The translations under genes and the position numbers were made by a program. From assembly GCA_020723165.1 (NCBI GenBank), contig DYJK01000011.1:1-48892 (forward strand): a stretch of 48,892 nt of DNA, read 5' to 3'. Shown in pieces: positions 35,714 through 44,863 of the stretch. Origin of the DNA: Melioribacter roseus. Its GTDB lineage: Bacteria > Bacteroidota > Ignavibacteria > Ignavibacteriales > Melioribacteraceae. The notes below the pieces were generated by a model, which saw nothing but the letters and a program-made list of their open reading frames with translations, was not told the DNA's origin and did no database searches. Each line of letters starts with the position of its first letter. Within the stretch, counting starts at the first letter, position 1.

Positions 35714-38704
35714 TTAAAAACTGTATCTAATACCGAAATAGATTTTTCTTGTATCAAAGTAATTCTGCCAGCTTATATCATAACCATCCGCATCAACCGT
35801 AGAAATAGTACCTTTCTCTATATAATTCTTTGTTGCCTCGCTGTCGAATAATATATCACCGTACGTTCGTAGGTTTTTTTTGTTCAATAAATTTGTTATT
35901 TGCATATAAACTGACATGAGGTGTCCATCCAAAAGTGCAATTTGTTTTTCGATCTTCACATCGATTGTATGGATTGCCGGGAAACGATAATTATTATATG
36001 TATCAGGCGGATCGGTTGCTTGAAGATATGTAAAAGCTTGTCCACTGAAATAGTTGAACAGAATACTGAGATTTGTTCCCATAAATATATTATCGATAAA
36101 ATCTGGGTTAGTGACGTTGGGGTACTTAATAAAGGTATTTACACGTAAAATGTGTGGACGTGAAAAACTTTTTTCAACCGGTATTCTTTTATTAACATCG
36201 GAATCCCATGCATAAGTAACATTTCCTTCGTTATCATAACGAATTATACTCGGCGTTGCCCTTCCTTCCGTAGCGCGCGAAAAACTATAATTAATATCAA
36301 AAAAGATTATGCTGCTGAATAATGTTCGTATCGAAATTTCAAATCCTCTAGAATCGCCGTAATCACCAGATAAAAAAGTTTGGTAAGAATTATTTGGCGT
36401 AGTAACATTGTTAAACGGGTCCCATCCGTATATATGGTGATCGAATAAACCGATCCGTTCCGAAGTTTGATTGAAAACATCTTTATAATAAGCAGTAACA
36501 TCAACCACGGCAATCCCTTCAAAGTTCTGTTTAATGCCGGCTTCGAACATTATTGTTTTTTCCGGTTTCAAAGATTCGTTTGTAAAAGTAACAACTCTTT
36601 CGGCATCGCCATCGTTAGAAGCAATATGTTTTGGTTCTCTTCCTTCAGCGGCTGCGGCAGCAGCTTCTGCTACCATTTTATTAACTATATATAACGGTCT
36701 GAAATAACCGAGTTCGAACATTTGATCAAGAGGAGGCATCTGGTAATAATGACCATAATTAAAATGTAACAATGTATTTTCTGTAATCGGGAAAGAGACA
36801 CCGAATCTCGGGCTGAACATATGATACGCTTCTGCTGCTTTTCTCGGTTTATCCAATAAGTTATTAAAAGAATATTTAACATTACCGTTGCTATCTATTT
36901 GATCTTTGTCCGGGTCCAGTGTTGAATTATAATCAGCGTTAATTGCAAGGTTATACAAATTTGTTTTTTCGAACCAATCGTAGTTTGGATTAAAGTAGTC
37001 GTATCTCAATCCAACATTTAAGATCATACTTTCAAATTCCATTTTATCCTGGATATAAAAAGCTGCCTGGATAGGATGATACGTTTCCATCAATCCTCTA
37101 TTCAGCCACAATGATTTATCCATCGTGTAAGATGGCAGTCTATAATTTTCTTTTTCATCGTAAGTGTTGTAGCGGAATTCAAAACCGCTTTTAAGTAAAT
37201 TATTTTTATCGAACTGCCAATTGATATTACCAACCAATGAAACATCACCGGTAAGAATATCGTTAATAATAATAGGTGCATAATGATCAAACGGTTCGCT
37301 TTCATAGCTATCAAATCTTTGAAATCCCCAGATAGTTGGGTTCTGGCTTGAACCGAGTAATAAATATTCACCTGGTCCCTCTTTGAAATGCGACCAGTAA
37401 GTTCCGAGTTTGAGTTCGTAAAACAATCTTTCACTAAGAACCTGGGTAAAGTTGAAATTGAGAAAATATGTGTACGTATCAAGAAGCGAGCCCCATCCTC
37501 TATAGTACTTTGCCTGGTTTGTAAAATCACCATTCTCTTGCAAAGTTGAATGTGCATCATGGTTATAAAACCCGGTCAATTTCATTTTAATATTTTGGGG
37601 ACCATAAGCAAGATTGAATATTACATTTTCAGCATTTCTTGAATCGCGCGGATGCGGCAGAGTATAAGGTTGCTTTTTAAGTTGAGCTGAACTAAAAAAT
37701 GTTACCTTACTATCACCAATATTAAAAAGAGGTCCATCCAAACTGAAGTTGTAAGTGTAGTCTGGAATTTTTGTATAATCATATATCTGTGCTTTTCTTT
37801 CAGCAGTCCACCAATTTGGATCTAACGAACCATCCGGCAATGTATTATCTATAAATTCTTTCCCCGTTTTTGTATCATACAGATAATTACCAAAGTGATG
37901 CTGACCCGAAAGACCATAAATCATCTCAGCCGATCCGTGAAAATCATTTCCTCCTTCTTTGGAAACAATACTAACAATTCCTGATTGAGCTTCGCCGTAT
38001 TCGGCAGTAAAACCACCGGTCATTACCTGGACTTCTTTTATTGCGTTCAAATTAATGTTGGTGAAAGAACCGCCCCAATCAGCACGTCCTAATAATAAAT
38101 TGCTGACTCTTGCACCGTCTATGGACCATTTAACTTCATCCTGGTTACCACCGCGCACCGAATAACGATTTTCACCTTTCCCGGCCGAACCCAATCCGCC
38201 AGCAACCGGGATTGGATCGAAGAAAACGCCGGCTTGAACCATTAAACTTTGCTTTGCATCCCTTGATGGGAGTCTTTCAAATTCTCTTATCCCAATATTT
38301 TGAATGCTTGCTGTAACATCTTTTTGAATTACCGGCGCCTCGGCTGTAATAACAATTTCCTTGTTCAAAGAAATTGTCTCGTCTAGCATTTCAATATCAA
38401 TGCTCGTGGTTAAATCTACTTTCACAAAAACATTTTCAACAAAAACAGTTTGATAACCAATCATCGAAGCTTTAATTGTGTAGGTACCGGGCGGTATTTG
38501 TAGAATTATAAATTCGCCGTCCAAATCAGCAGCCGCACCGTTAGTAGTTCCAACCACAAGCACATTAACACCAGGTAAAGGCAAGCCGGTATTTTTATCG
38601 ATTACAGTACCTTTAATTTTACCGGTGGTTCCGGCAAATAATATTCCAGTGCCTATCAATAAATAGAAAATTAAAAATGCCTTAATAGAATTAACTTTTC
38701 TCAA
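35714..38704 (-). CDS. TonB-dependent receptor with carboxypeptidase-like regulatory domain
   Basis: A 996-residue outer-membrane receptor. I start it at the TTG 38702-38704, which follows GGAGG with proper spacing and gives signal MRKVNSIKAFLIFYLLIGTG ending LFAG. Residues about 27-110 are the carboxypeptidase-D-like domain (GKIKGTVIDKNTGLPLPGVN, ADLDGEFIILQIPPGTYTIK). The plug follows: RYSVRGGNQDEVKWSIDGAR, LNAIKEVQVMTGGFTAEYGE, SGIVSIVSKEGGNDFHG. The C-terminal barrel ends in RKIYFGIRYSF. It takes up a ligand with TonB energy, presumably an oligosaccharide. No SusD gene follows; instead come a T9SS surface protein and a PorV-like protein. A run of six alanines (VAEAAAAAAEGREP) lies in one loop. 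Confidence 0.93.
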   Translation of the reverse strand: MRKVNSIKAFLIFYLLIGTGILFAGTTGKIKGTVIDKNTGLPLPGVNVLVVGTTNGAAADLDGEFIILQIPPGTYTIKASMIGYQTVFVENVFVKVDLTTSIDIEMLDETISLNKEIVITAEAPVIQKDVTASIQNIGIREFERLPSRDAKQSLMVQAGVFFDPIPVAGGLGSAGKGENRYSVRGGNQDEVKWSIDGARVSNLLLGRADWGGSFTNINLNAIKEVQVMTGGFTAEYGEAQSGIVSIVSKEGGNDFHGSAEMIYGLSGQHHFGNYLYDTKTGKEFIDNTLPDGSLDPNWWTAERKAQIYDYTKIPDYTYNFSLDGPLFNIGDSKVTFFSSAQLKKQPYTLPHPRDSRNAENVIFNLAYGPQNIKMKLTGFYNHDAHSTLQENGDFTNQAKYYRGWGSLLDTYTYFLNFNFTQVLSERLFYELKLGTYWSHFKEGPGEYLLLGSSQNPTIWGFQRFDSYESEPFDHYAPIIINDILTGDVSLVGNINWQFDKNNLLKSGFEFRYNTYDEKENYRLPSYTMDKSLWLNRGLMETYHPIQAAFYIQDKMEFESMILNVGLRYDYFNPNYDWFEKTNLYNLAINADYNSTLDPDKDQIDSNGNVKYSFNNLLDKPRKAAEAYHMFSPRFGVSFPITENTLLHFNYGHYYQMPPLDQMFELGYFRPLYIVNKMVAEAAAAAAEGREPKHIASNDGDAERVVTFTNESLKPEKTIMFEAGIKQNFEGIAVVDVTAYYKDVFNQTSERIGLFDHHIYGWDPFNNVTTPNNSYQTFLSGDYGDSRGFEISIRTLFSSIIFFDINYSFSRATEGRATPSIIRYDNEGNVTYAWDSDVNKRIPVEKSFSRPHILRVNTFIKYPNVTNPDFIDNIFMGTNLSILFNYFSGQAFTYLQATDPPDTYNNYRFPAIHTIDVKIEKQIALLDGHLMSVYMQITNLLNKKNLRTYGDILFDSEATKNYIEKGTISTVDADGYDISWQNYFDTRKIYFGIRYSF

Positions 38705-38766
38705 AGTTGCCTCCAACAATCAACAATTGTTTATTCTTAACGATTGTGTGCAAAGAACCAGAAAAA

Positions 38767-38782
38767 AACTGTTGAAACAGTT
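38767..38782. repeat. REP-like palindrome 1
   Basis: AACTGTT-GA-AACAGTT is a perfect inverted repeat with seven-base arms. It lies in the 188-base gap between the ABC permease and the TonB receptor and resembles palindrome 3 at 38851-38870 with a changed central arm base. Confidence 0.7.
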
Positions 38783-38803
38783 ATTAAAATAAATTCAGTT
38801 TTT

Positions 38804-38833
38804 ATTAACCCACGGCTTAAGCCGTGGGTTAAT
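38804..38833. repeat. REP-like palindrome 2, perfect 30 bases
   Basis: The arm ATTAACCCACGGCTT at 38804-38818 is followed directly by its exact reverse complement at 38819-38833, with no spacer. It is far more G+C-rich than its surroundings. It could form a hairpin (terminator-like) or be a dispersed REP element mobilised by a TnpA-REP-type transposase encoded elsewhere. A run of A residues (38838-38844) follows it on the plus strand. Confidence 0.8.
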
Positions 38834-38850
38834 GGATAAAAAAAGAACCT

Positions 38851-38870
38851 TAAACCGTTTCAACGGTTTA
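38851..38870. repeat. REP-like palindrome 3
   Basis: TAAACCGTT-TC-AACGGTTTA is a perfect inverted repeat with nine-base arms. Together with the two palindromes before it, it fills most of the intergenic region between the permease operon and the TonB receptor. That makes this gap a likely transcription boundary on the minus strand. Confidence 0.75.
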
Positions 38871-38892
38871 CAAGTTAATTCACACAATCAAT

Positions 38893-39717
38893 TCATTCTT
38901 TTATTCCGCTCATCGTAAAACCTTTTATAAAATATTTCTGGAAGAAGAAAAAGATCACGATAACCGGAAGCATCATTAATACTGATGCCGCCATTAAAAT
39001 TGCCCATTCCGGCTGCTGCTGACCGGCAAGTTGTCCTAAACCCAAGGCAAGAGTTCCTTTAGCTTTGTCCGATAAGTAAATCAATGGACCAAGAAAGTCA
39101 TTCCATACAAACATAAACGTCATTATTGCTACGGTAGCCAGTGCCGGTTTAGCTAAAGGCAGAACAATCTTCCAATAGATTTTAAACTCAGAACAACCGT
39201 CAATGCGTGCAGCATCTAAAAGACTTTTAGGAACAGACATAAAAAATTGCCGCATCAAAAAAATATTAAACGCACCGCCGCCTAGAAACATTGGGATAGT
39301 TAAAGGTTTGAAAGAATTAAGCCAGCCGATCTCTTTGAAGATTACAAATATTGGAATCATAGTAACTTGAATCGGCAGCATCATAGTTGCAACAACAACA
39401 TAAAACAGAGCATTTCTTCCCGTCCATTCTATACAACTGAAAGCATAACCTACAATAGAACTCGACAGTACAATGCCAATTACAGCAACAGAGGTTATAA
39501 AAACAGAATTTTGAAGATATTGCAAGAAAGGAATTTTATTAAACAGTTTTACATAATTATCAAGTTGAATTGCACTTGGCAAAAAATTATTTGAGAAAAC
39601 TTCAGCTTCGGGTTTTACAGAGGTAAGTATAATCCATAAAAATGGCAGAATAAAAAAGATGGCAATCATTGTCATCAGAATAAATATGAAATAATTATTT
39701 CTTTTTTGTCTTGTCAT
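38893..39717 (-). CDS. Sugar ABC transporter permease, MalG/UgpE type
   Basis: A 274-residue inner-membrane permease. I start it at ATG 39715-39717, which overlaps the upstream permease stop (ATGA), instead of ten codons further upstream. The first helix is FIFILMTMIAIFFILPFLWIILTSVKPEAEVF, typical of MalG-like proteins, and five or six helices follow. The ATPase-contact EAA loop is VPKSLLDAARIDGCSEFKIYWKIVLPLAKPALATV, with the conserved E/D-A-A-x3-G pattern as DAARIDG. It pairs with the MalF-type permease at 39714-40607 and the binding protein at 40604-41935 to form an importer. The ATPase is one of the two UgpC copies. The imported substrate is a carbohydrate of unknown identity. Confidence 0.93.
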   Translation of the reverse strand: MTRQKRNNYFIFILMTMIAIFFILPFLWIILTSVKPEAEVFSNNFLPSAIQLDNYVKLFNKIPFLQYLQNSVFITSVAVIGIVLSSSIVGYAFSCIEWTGRNALFYVVVATMMLPIQVTMIPIFVIFKEIGWLNSFKPLTIPMFLGGGAFNIFLMRQFFMSVPKSLLDAARIDGCSEFKIYWKIVLPLAKPALATVAIMTFMFVWNDFLGPLIYLSDKAKGTLALGLGQLAGQQQPEWAILMAASVLMMLPVIVIFFFFQKYFIKGFTMSGIKE

Positions 39718-40607
39718 TTCTCTACACCGCCGCTGTAAAAAACCCATTTCTTACTAACCTTGAACTGGATAAAAGTTATAATCCCGCTGATAATAAAAAG
39801 TAACCATGCAAGTGCGGAAGCATATCCCATATCAAAATCGTCGAATGCTTTATTATAGAGATATAGATTGTAAAATAATGTTGAATTGAGCGGCCCTCCC
39901 TTGGTCATAATGTAAGCTTCAACAAAAACCTGGAGAGAAAAAATCATCTCAAGTATAAACCAGAGAAATAGAACGGGCGAAATAAAAGGAACGGTAACAT
40001 TTTTAAATTTAGCCCACCATCCTCCACCGTCAATTTCGACAGCTTCGTAAAACTGTTTTGGCACATTTTGTATAGCCGCTAAAAATACCAGCATCCTTCC
40101 GCCTCCTAGAGACCAGATGCTCATCAATATAATAGATGGTTTTGACCAGTTTGGATCAATTAACCACAGCGGACCCTGGATTCCAAAAAATTGCAGTGTG
40201 CTATTAATTAATCCATATTCGGGATTAAGCAACCACATCCACAGCACGGATAATATTACACCGGAAATGATTGATGGGATAAAATAAATTGTCCGGAATA
40301 TTTTAACACCAGTTACAGCTTTACTTACAATAACTGCAAGGATCAGAGAACCAAGTATAACAAGAGGAGTTCTGACAAAAGTATAGAAAAGTGTATTCCA
40401 TATTGTTGTATAGAAGTATTGGTCCTCAAATAATAATTCCTTGTAATTTCTTAATCCGATATATTGGGGAATGCGCAGCACATCATACTGGCACAAGCTA
40501 TAATAGAATGAAACAATTATCGGGTACAAACCAAAAACGAGAAATCCAACAATCCACGGCGAAGCGAAAAGGTATCCCCAAAAATTATTTTTAGTTTTAA
40601 CTTTCAA
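39714..40607 (-). CDS. Sugar ABC transporter permease, MalF/UgpA type
   Basis: A 297-residue permease beginning MKVKTKNNFWGYLFASPWIVGFLVFGLYPIIVSFYYS, the usual start of UgpA-like proteins. Six helices are expected. The EAA loop is VPKQFYEAVEIDGGGWWAKFKNVTVPFISPVLF (EAVEIDGG). The start is a TTG in a TTGA overlap with the binding-protein stop (40604-40607), and its own stop overlaps the next permease by four bases. All three genes are therefore translationally coupled. The conserved late segment EAYIMTKGGPLNSTLFYNLYLYNKAF matches the family. It forms the channel with the MalG-type permease. Confidence 0.93.
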   Translation of the reverse strand: MKVKTKNNFWGYLFASPWIVGFLVFGLYPIIVSFYYSLCQYDVLRIPQYIGLRNYKELLFEDQYFYTTIWNTLFYTFVRTPLVILGSLILAVIVSKAVTGVKIFRTIYFIPSIISGVILSVLWMWLLNPEYGLINSTLQFFGIQGPLWLIDPNWSKPSIILMSIWSLGGGRMLVFLAAIQNVPKQFYEAVEIDGGGWWAKFKNVTVPFISPVLFLWFILEMIFSLQVFVEAYIMTKGGPLNSTLFYNLYLYNKAFDDFDMGYASALAWLLFIISGIITFIQFKVSKKWVFYSGGVEK

Positions 40608-41935
40608 TCAAAGAATCCTTCCGTTTTCATTTTAGAGTTGACATAATTGTCATAATCTATTGCCCTATCAAGAAAAGATTGAATAGTTTTTTCAGCTTGC
40701 TTCAATGCTTGTTTTGCCGTTGTTATATTTCTTAAAGATTGTTCCCTTGCAAAAGAGAATTCGCGCCAGAAGATATCATGAGCTAAAGGAATAATCGATT
40801 TTGTTCTTGTTTGTTCCATTTGTTCGGTAAAAATTTTCATGTACTTATTCATTGATAAAAATGCCGGGTCGTTGGCAGCAAAGCGGTTAACCGGGAACAA
40901 TGTTTCATCGCGACTCATACTTTCTTTTAATTGTGTTTCCCGGCTCACAACAAATTTCATAAACTCCCATGCTGCATTTTTGTTTTTTGCCCCTCTCGGA
41001 ATTGCAAGCCACCAGCTCCCGGCAGAAGAAACGGATGGTAAATCATCCATGGTAGGTATTAATGCAACGCCGTAATCAAGATCGGGTTTATACTTTTTTA
41101 TTTGATCAATAAAACTATTATCATTAACCAGCATTGCTACTTTTTCGGAAATGAAACCATGTTGATTTCCGTATCCAAATCCTCCCATGAATGCCGTAAC
41201 TTCCTCCACAGAATAAACATCAAAAAAATCATGTTCCCACTGGAATGCCTTTTCAATCAAAGGATCGTTAAGCTTAACTTTTGTTCCATCATCACTAATA
41301 AATTTAGCCCCTAGTTCAAACGCAATTATGAGCGGTGTTTCTATCGTACCATATTGCGGCACAAAACCCATTCTAACAATTTTTTTGTTTTCCCTTTTCA
41401 AAATTTTTCTTGAATATTCTTTAACTTCATCCCACGTTCTAGGTGGTTTCTCAGGATCGAGCCCGGCTTCCTCAAAAATTTTTTTATTATAGAACAATGA
41501 ATAGGCACCGGTATAAGCCGGAAGTGCATAAATGTTATTCCGGTATTTCATTTCACCCCATAGCGATGAAAAAAATTGATTTGTGTCTAATTTATCCTTG
41601 TAAATAATATCATCAAGGTTAATGAGTGCCTTACGAGCTGCCCATTTGGGAACCGGCGTTACAAGATTAACTACGTCGGGCGGGTTCTCGCTTAATATTG
41701 CTGTGAGTACTTTCTTTTCATGTTCATTCCATGGAATTGGAGTACATTCAACATGGATGCTATCTTGGGATTGATTGAATAACTCTACACATGGTGGGAT
41801 ATCATCTTTAACACCGGCAACAAACCAATAATTTACTACATTTTTTTCTTTCTCAACTTTACCTGGTAGTAATAGAATCAGAATTAAAGTCGATAGAGAA
41901 AGACCGATAACTATTTTTATTAATTTGTTTTTCAT
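40604..41935 (-). CDS. ABC transporter sugar-binding protein (family 1), membrane-anchored
   Basis: A 443-residue extracellular solute-binding protein. The N-terminus (KNKLIKIVIGLSLSTLILILLLPG) is hydrophobic but has neither lipobox cysteine nor clear signal peptidase site, so it may stay as a membrane anchor. Family landmarks are VNYWFVAGVKDDIPPCVELF, LSENPPDVVNLVTPVPKWAA, the ALPAYTGAYSLFYNKKIFEEAG block, PPRTWDEVKEYSRKI, and GSWWLAIPRGAKNKNAAWEF near residue 310. It binds a sugar in the periplasm and delivers it to the permeases just downstream. The start is ATG 41933-41935; a TTG one codon earlier is also possible. The regulator gene lies 29 bases upstream. Confidence 0.92.
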   Translation of the reverse strand: MKNKLIKIVIGLSLSTLILILLLPGKVEKEKNVVNYWFVAGVKDDIPPCVELFNQSQDSIHVECTPIPWNEHEKKVLTAILSENPPDVVNLVTPVPKWAARKALINLDDIIYKDKLDTNQFFSSLWGEMKYRNNIYALPAYTGAYSLFYNKKIFEEAGLDPEKPPRTWDEVKEYSRKILKRENKKIVRMGFVPQYGTIETPLIIAFELGAKFISDDGTKVKLNDPLIEKAFQWEHDFFDVYSVEEVTAFMGGFGYGNQHGFISEKVAMLVNDNSFIDQIKKYKPDLDYGVALIPTMDDLPSVSSAGSWWLAIPRGAKNKNAAWEFMKFVVSRETQLKESMSRDETLFPVNRFAANDPAFLSMNKYMKIFTEQMEQTRTKSIIPLAHDIFWREFSFAREQSLRNITTAKQALKQAEKTIQSFLDRAIDYDNYVNSKMKTEGFFD

Positions 41936-41964
41936 CAATTCGGGTTTACGGATGATGAATAATT

Positions 41965-42705
41965 CTATTTTTTTGATCGTTCTATTTCAATAGAATACGT
42001 AAATCTTTCTGCGTTGTAATATCCAATATTAAATTCAACCGGTCTCTTTCCCGGATCATAAACAAATCTTTTTCTATAGAGGATTGGATCACCGGAATTA
42101 ATTTTTAATTTTTTTGCAATCAGTTTGTCGGCTACCATAGCACGAATTTCTTCTTTGGAAACCGAAACTACGGTATGATAATCTTCTTCGAGAGTATGAT
42201 ATAATGGTTTGGAAAAATCTTCATTACCTTTTAAACCTATCCTGGGGTGAAAATAAGAAGTGAAATAAACTATCGGACATTCTTCCATTCCTCTCAAACG
42301 ATCCATCTTTAACACAAGTTTATCTTTAGATATACCAAAAAATTCTGCAACTTCTTGTGGTGGTTCTACCCACTCGACTGAAATATCAATATTCTGAAAT
42401 AGAATACCTTTCTCATTCATTTCTTGTGTAAAACTAAGCCAGCTATCAAGTCTGGTAGTAACAGTTTTCTTATCCGCTACTTTTGTACCTATTCCTTTCT
42501 TTCGAACAATTAATCCTTCGTGTACAAGTTTGTTTGTTGCTTGCCGAACCGTATTTCTTGATATGCCGAGTCTCTTTGCTAAGTCAACTTCATTAGGGAG
42601 AAATTTTCCACCGCTGTACTCGGGTTTGTGAATCAGCTCGCGAAGAAGTTGTTCTACCTGGGCATGAAACGGTATTGCACTGTGATGGTCAATTTTGCTA
42701 GTCAT
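41965..42705 (-). CDS. GntR-family transcriptional regulator with UTRA domain (HutC subfamily)
   Basis: A 246-residue regulator started at ATG 42703-42705 behind GAGG. Residues 1-75 are the GntR winged helix: PFHAQVEQLLRELI, then FLPNEVDLAKRLGISRNTVR and the wing GLIVRKKGIGTKVA. Residues about 95-240 are the UTRA effector domain (FFGISKDKLVLKMDRLRGME, ITYFTSYFHP-like VYFTSYFHPRIG, LKINSGDPILYRKRFVYD). HutC-type regulators commonly sense sugar phosphates or amino-sugar phosphates and repress transport operons. It heads the binding-protein/permease operon, and a near-perfect palindrome lies just upstream of its start, so autoregulation is likely. Confidence 0.94.
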   Translation of the reverse strand: MTSKIDHHSAIPFHAQVEQLLRELIHKPEYSGGKFLPNEVDLAKRLGISRNTVRQATNKLVHEGLIVRKKGIGTKVADKKTVTTRLDSWLSFTQEMNEKGILFQNIDISVEWVEPPQEVAEFFGISKDKLVLKMDRLRGMEECPIVYFTSYFHPRIGLKGNEDFSKPLYHTLEEDYHTVVSVSKEEIRAMVADKLIAKKLKINSGDPILYRKRFVYDPGKRPVEFNIGYYNAERFTYSIEIERSKK

Positions 42706-42722
42706 TTTTTATCCTCATAATT

Positions 42723-42750
42723 ATGTTCATATGTTCAGACATATGGACAT
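42723..42750. promoter_or_regulatory. Candidate GntR operator upstream of the ABC transporter operon
   Basis: An inverted repeat CATATGT (42728-42734) / ACATATG (42739-42745) has a TCAG centre. It extends, after one mismatch on each side, by ATGT (42723-42726) / ACAT (42747-42750), giving a 28-base palindrome. It ends 18 bases before the regulator's start codon on the minus strand, where a repressor could block transcription or initiation. The pairing with the UTRA regulator is inferred from position. Confidence 0.6.
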
Positions 42751-42862
42751 GGCAAACCTAAATGCTTTTGAGATTACATGCAAGTAAATAATTGATAGAA
42801 AGGTTCAAAAATTTGTGGGGAGACACCACAGTATGACTTAGTGGTTGTAAAACAAGCTTTCT

Positions 42863-43717
42863 TCAGTTCTGTTTACTGTCACTTTTAAATTTTAACATCA
42901 ATTGAATCGCTTCAGTAAAGAGAGGTTTCCAAACTTTCCATGAATGATCGTCGTTGATGATTCTTAATTCTGCCGGTATGTATAATTGCTTGTACAGTTC
43001 TTGATAGAGCAAAACAGTTTGATACTCCACGTTATATTTTTTTCCTTCGGTATGATTCCAATCGTCATCGCCAGCACCGATAAAAAAGAAGACTTCATTT
43101 TTTTTCGATAAATATTTTTTTAACGAGTTGGGATAATTCAACTCATCCCATTTTTTTATATCGAACGGATTTCCGAAAACACCTTTTGTTCGCGCGCTCG
43201 ATCCTTCCGGCGGTTCTTCGTTATAAAGTGCCGGACTAAAAATCGCACATGCACAAAAAAGTTCCGAATAAACAAGTCCATATCTTAACGCGCCAAAGCC
43301 TCCCATCGAATAGCCGGCAATCATTCTGCCTCCCCGCGAAGCAACAGTGAAATACTTCCCGTCTATTTCCGGAATCAATTCATTAATAATTGCCGATTCA
43401 AATTTTTCCGTTGAGTTCACCCACCACCCTCTTTCGCCGGTTGGTGTAACAAGTATTACCGGTTCGATCTTCCCAAATTTTATAAGCGAATCGACTACGC
43501 TATAAATCGGCGACCATGCATTTTCATCATCACCGTTACCGTGTAAAAGATAAATCACCGGATATCGTTTGCCGGAAGTGTTGTAATCGTCGGGCAAATA
43601 AACTGAATATTTCCATTTGCGATTCAACTCTTTCGAATCGAGTTCGGATTTTACAATTGTCCCGCCGATTGTAATTGTTGACACAAACAATACAAACAAA
43701 ACAATTTTATTCAACAT
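42863..43717 (-). CDS. Secreted alpha/beta-hydrolase esterase (Esterase-D-like)
   Basis: A 284-residue exported esterase. I place the start at ATG 43715-43717 ([20 protein letters not shown], a signal peptide) because GGAG precedes it properly; upstream ATGs would put charged residues before the signal. This start lies 11 bases inside the ATPase gene's end. The nucleophile is Ser137 in GYSMGG, with the oxyanion segment [12 protein letters not shown] (57-68) and His258 in NDDHSWKVW; the acid is probably in FIGAGDDDW. It resembles tributyrin/acetyl-xylan esterases, so it may deacylate decorated glycans. It ends the run of ADP-ribosylglycohydrolase-like and ATPase genes; a GntR operator region follows. 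Confidence 0.87.
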   Translation of the reverse strand: MLNKIVLFVLFVSTITIGGTIVKSELDSKELNRKWKYSVYLPDDYNTSGKRYPVIYLLHGNGDDENAWSPIYSVVDSLIKFGKIEPVILVTPTGERGWWVNSTEKFESAIINELIPEIDGKYFTVASRGGRMIAGYSMGGFGALRYGLVYSELFCACAIFSPALYNEEPPEGSSARTKGVFGNPFDIKKWDELNYPNSLKKYLSKKNEVFFFIGAGDDDWNHTEGKKYNVEYQTVLLYQELYKQLYIPAELRIINDDHSWKVWKPLFTEAIQLMLKFKSDSKQN

Positions 43718-44828
43718 GATTTTCTCCATTGTTGATAATTGCACTTCCCGATTCGGCATCAAAGAAATATAGTTTTTCGTGATTGAACTTCATTCTAATT
43801 TTCATGCCGGCATGAAGTTGATTGTTAACCGGCACTCTCGAAACCAATTGTTTTGTACCGACATTGAAATAAATAAAAATTTCGTTGCCGAGCATTTCGG
43901 CAACTTCAATTGTTATTTCAATAAAATTACAGACTGAATTTGCTTCATCAAATACCGAAACATCTTCCGGACGAATTCCCATCGTAATTTTTTTATCGAT
44001 GCAGTTCGATAAGTCATTACTTTCTTTTGTTAGTTTGATTCGAAGCGAATTACTTTCATCAACAAAAGTCAATCCGTCATCGTTAATTATTCTCCCTACT
44101 ATAAAATTCATGGATGGGTTACCAAGAAACCCGGCGACAAATTTATTTACCGGTGAGTTGTATAAATTGAGCGGAGAATCAAACTGCTGAACAATGCCTT
44201 TATTCATTACAGCAATTTTATCTCCCATCGTCATCGCTTCAACTTGATCGTGTGTTACATAAATTATTGTTGCACCAAGTTCACGGTGAAGTTTCGATAT
44301 TTCCGTCCGCATCTGCACTCGCAATTTTGCATCGAGATTGCTGAGCGGTTCATCGAACAAAAATAATTTCGGCCTTCTAACAATAGCTCTGCCGACAGCA
44401 ACACGCTGTCTTTGTCCGCCGGAAAGTTGTTTCGGTTTTCTACCCAGTAATTCTTCGATGCCGAGAATTCTTGCAGCGTCTTTTACTCTTCCCTCAATTT
44501 CGACTTTATCAAACTTTCTCAGCTTTAATCCGAATGCGAGATTTTCATAAACCGTCATGTGCGGGTAAAGGGCGTAATTCTGAAACACCATTGCAATGTC
44601 ACGATCCTTCGGTGGGATATCGTTTACTTTTCTATCGTCGATCAATAGTACGCCGCTCGATATTTCTTCGAGTCCGGCAACCATTCTTAACGTTGTAGAT
44701 TTTCCACAACCGGAAGGGCCCACGAGCACAATAAATTCTTTATCATGAATATGAAGATTCACATCATGCACAACATGATTATCCCCTTCATAAATTTTGT
44801 TGATGCTGATTAGTTTAACGTCCGCCAT
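43707..44828 (-). CDS. ugpC: Sugar ABC transporter ATPase, UgpC/MsmX/MalK type (copy 2)
   Basis: A 373-residue ATPase very close to copy 1 at 18385-19473. Walker A is GPSGCGKST, the Q-loop [20 protein letters not shown] is nearly identical, the signature is LSGGQRQR, Walker B is [16 protein letters not shown], and the switch is VTHD. The C-terminal regulatory domain ([24 protein letters not shown]) is more diverged. It follows the first ADP-ribosylglycohydrolase-like gene by 35 bases and lies about 3 kb upstream of the permease genes in the direction of transcription, with a regulator and its operator in between. It is the more likely partner of that permease pair, though either copy could serve. 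Confidence 0.94.
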   Translation of the reverse strand: MADVKLISINKIYEGDNHVVHDVNLHIHDKEFIVLVGPSGCGKSTTLRMVAGLEEISSGVLLIDDRKVNDIPPKDRDIAMVFQNYALYPHMTVYENLAFGLKLRKFDKVEIEGRVKDAARILGIEELLGRKPKQLSGGQRQRVAVGRAIVRRPKLFLFDEPLSNLDAKLRVQMRTEISKLHRELGATIIYVTHDQVEAMTMGDKIAVMNKGIVQQFDSPLNLYNSPVNKFVAGFLGNPSMNFIVGRIINDDGLTFVDESNSLRIKLTKESNDLSNCIDKKITMGIRPEDVSVFDEANSVCNFIEITIEVAEMLGNEIFIYFNVGTKQLVSRVPVNNQLHAGMKIRMKFNHEKLYFFDAESGSAIINNGENHVE

Positions 44829-44863
44829 GAAAATCCTTCGTTAGCTTCAAATAAATAATAATT

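Noticed and set aside
37102-37560. A 152-codon minus-strand frame inside the TonB receptor
   Set aside because: It lies wholly inside the receptor gene in another frame, and its product shows no domain or composition expected of a real protein.
38803-38870. A CRISPR-like repeat array
   Set aside because: The palindromes differ from each other, and there are no regular spacers or cas genes.
42814-42830. A terminator from TGTGG / CCACA after the GntR operator region
   Set aside because: A five-base stem without a following T-run is not convincing.
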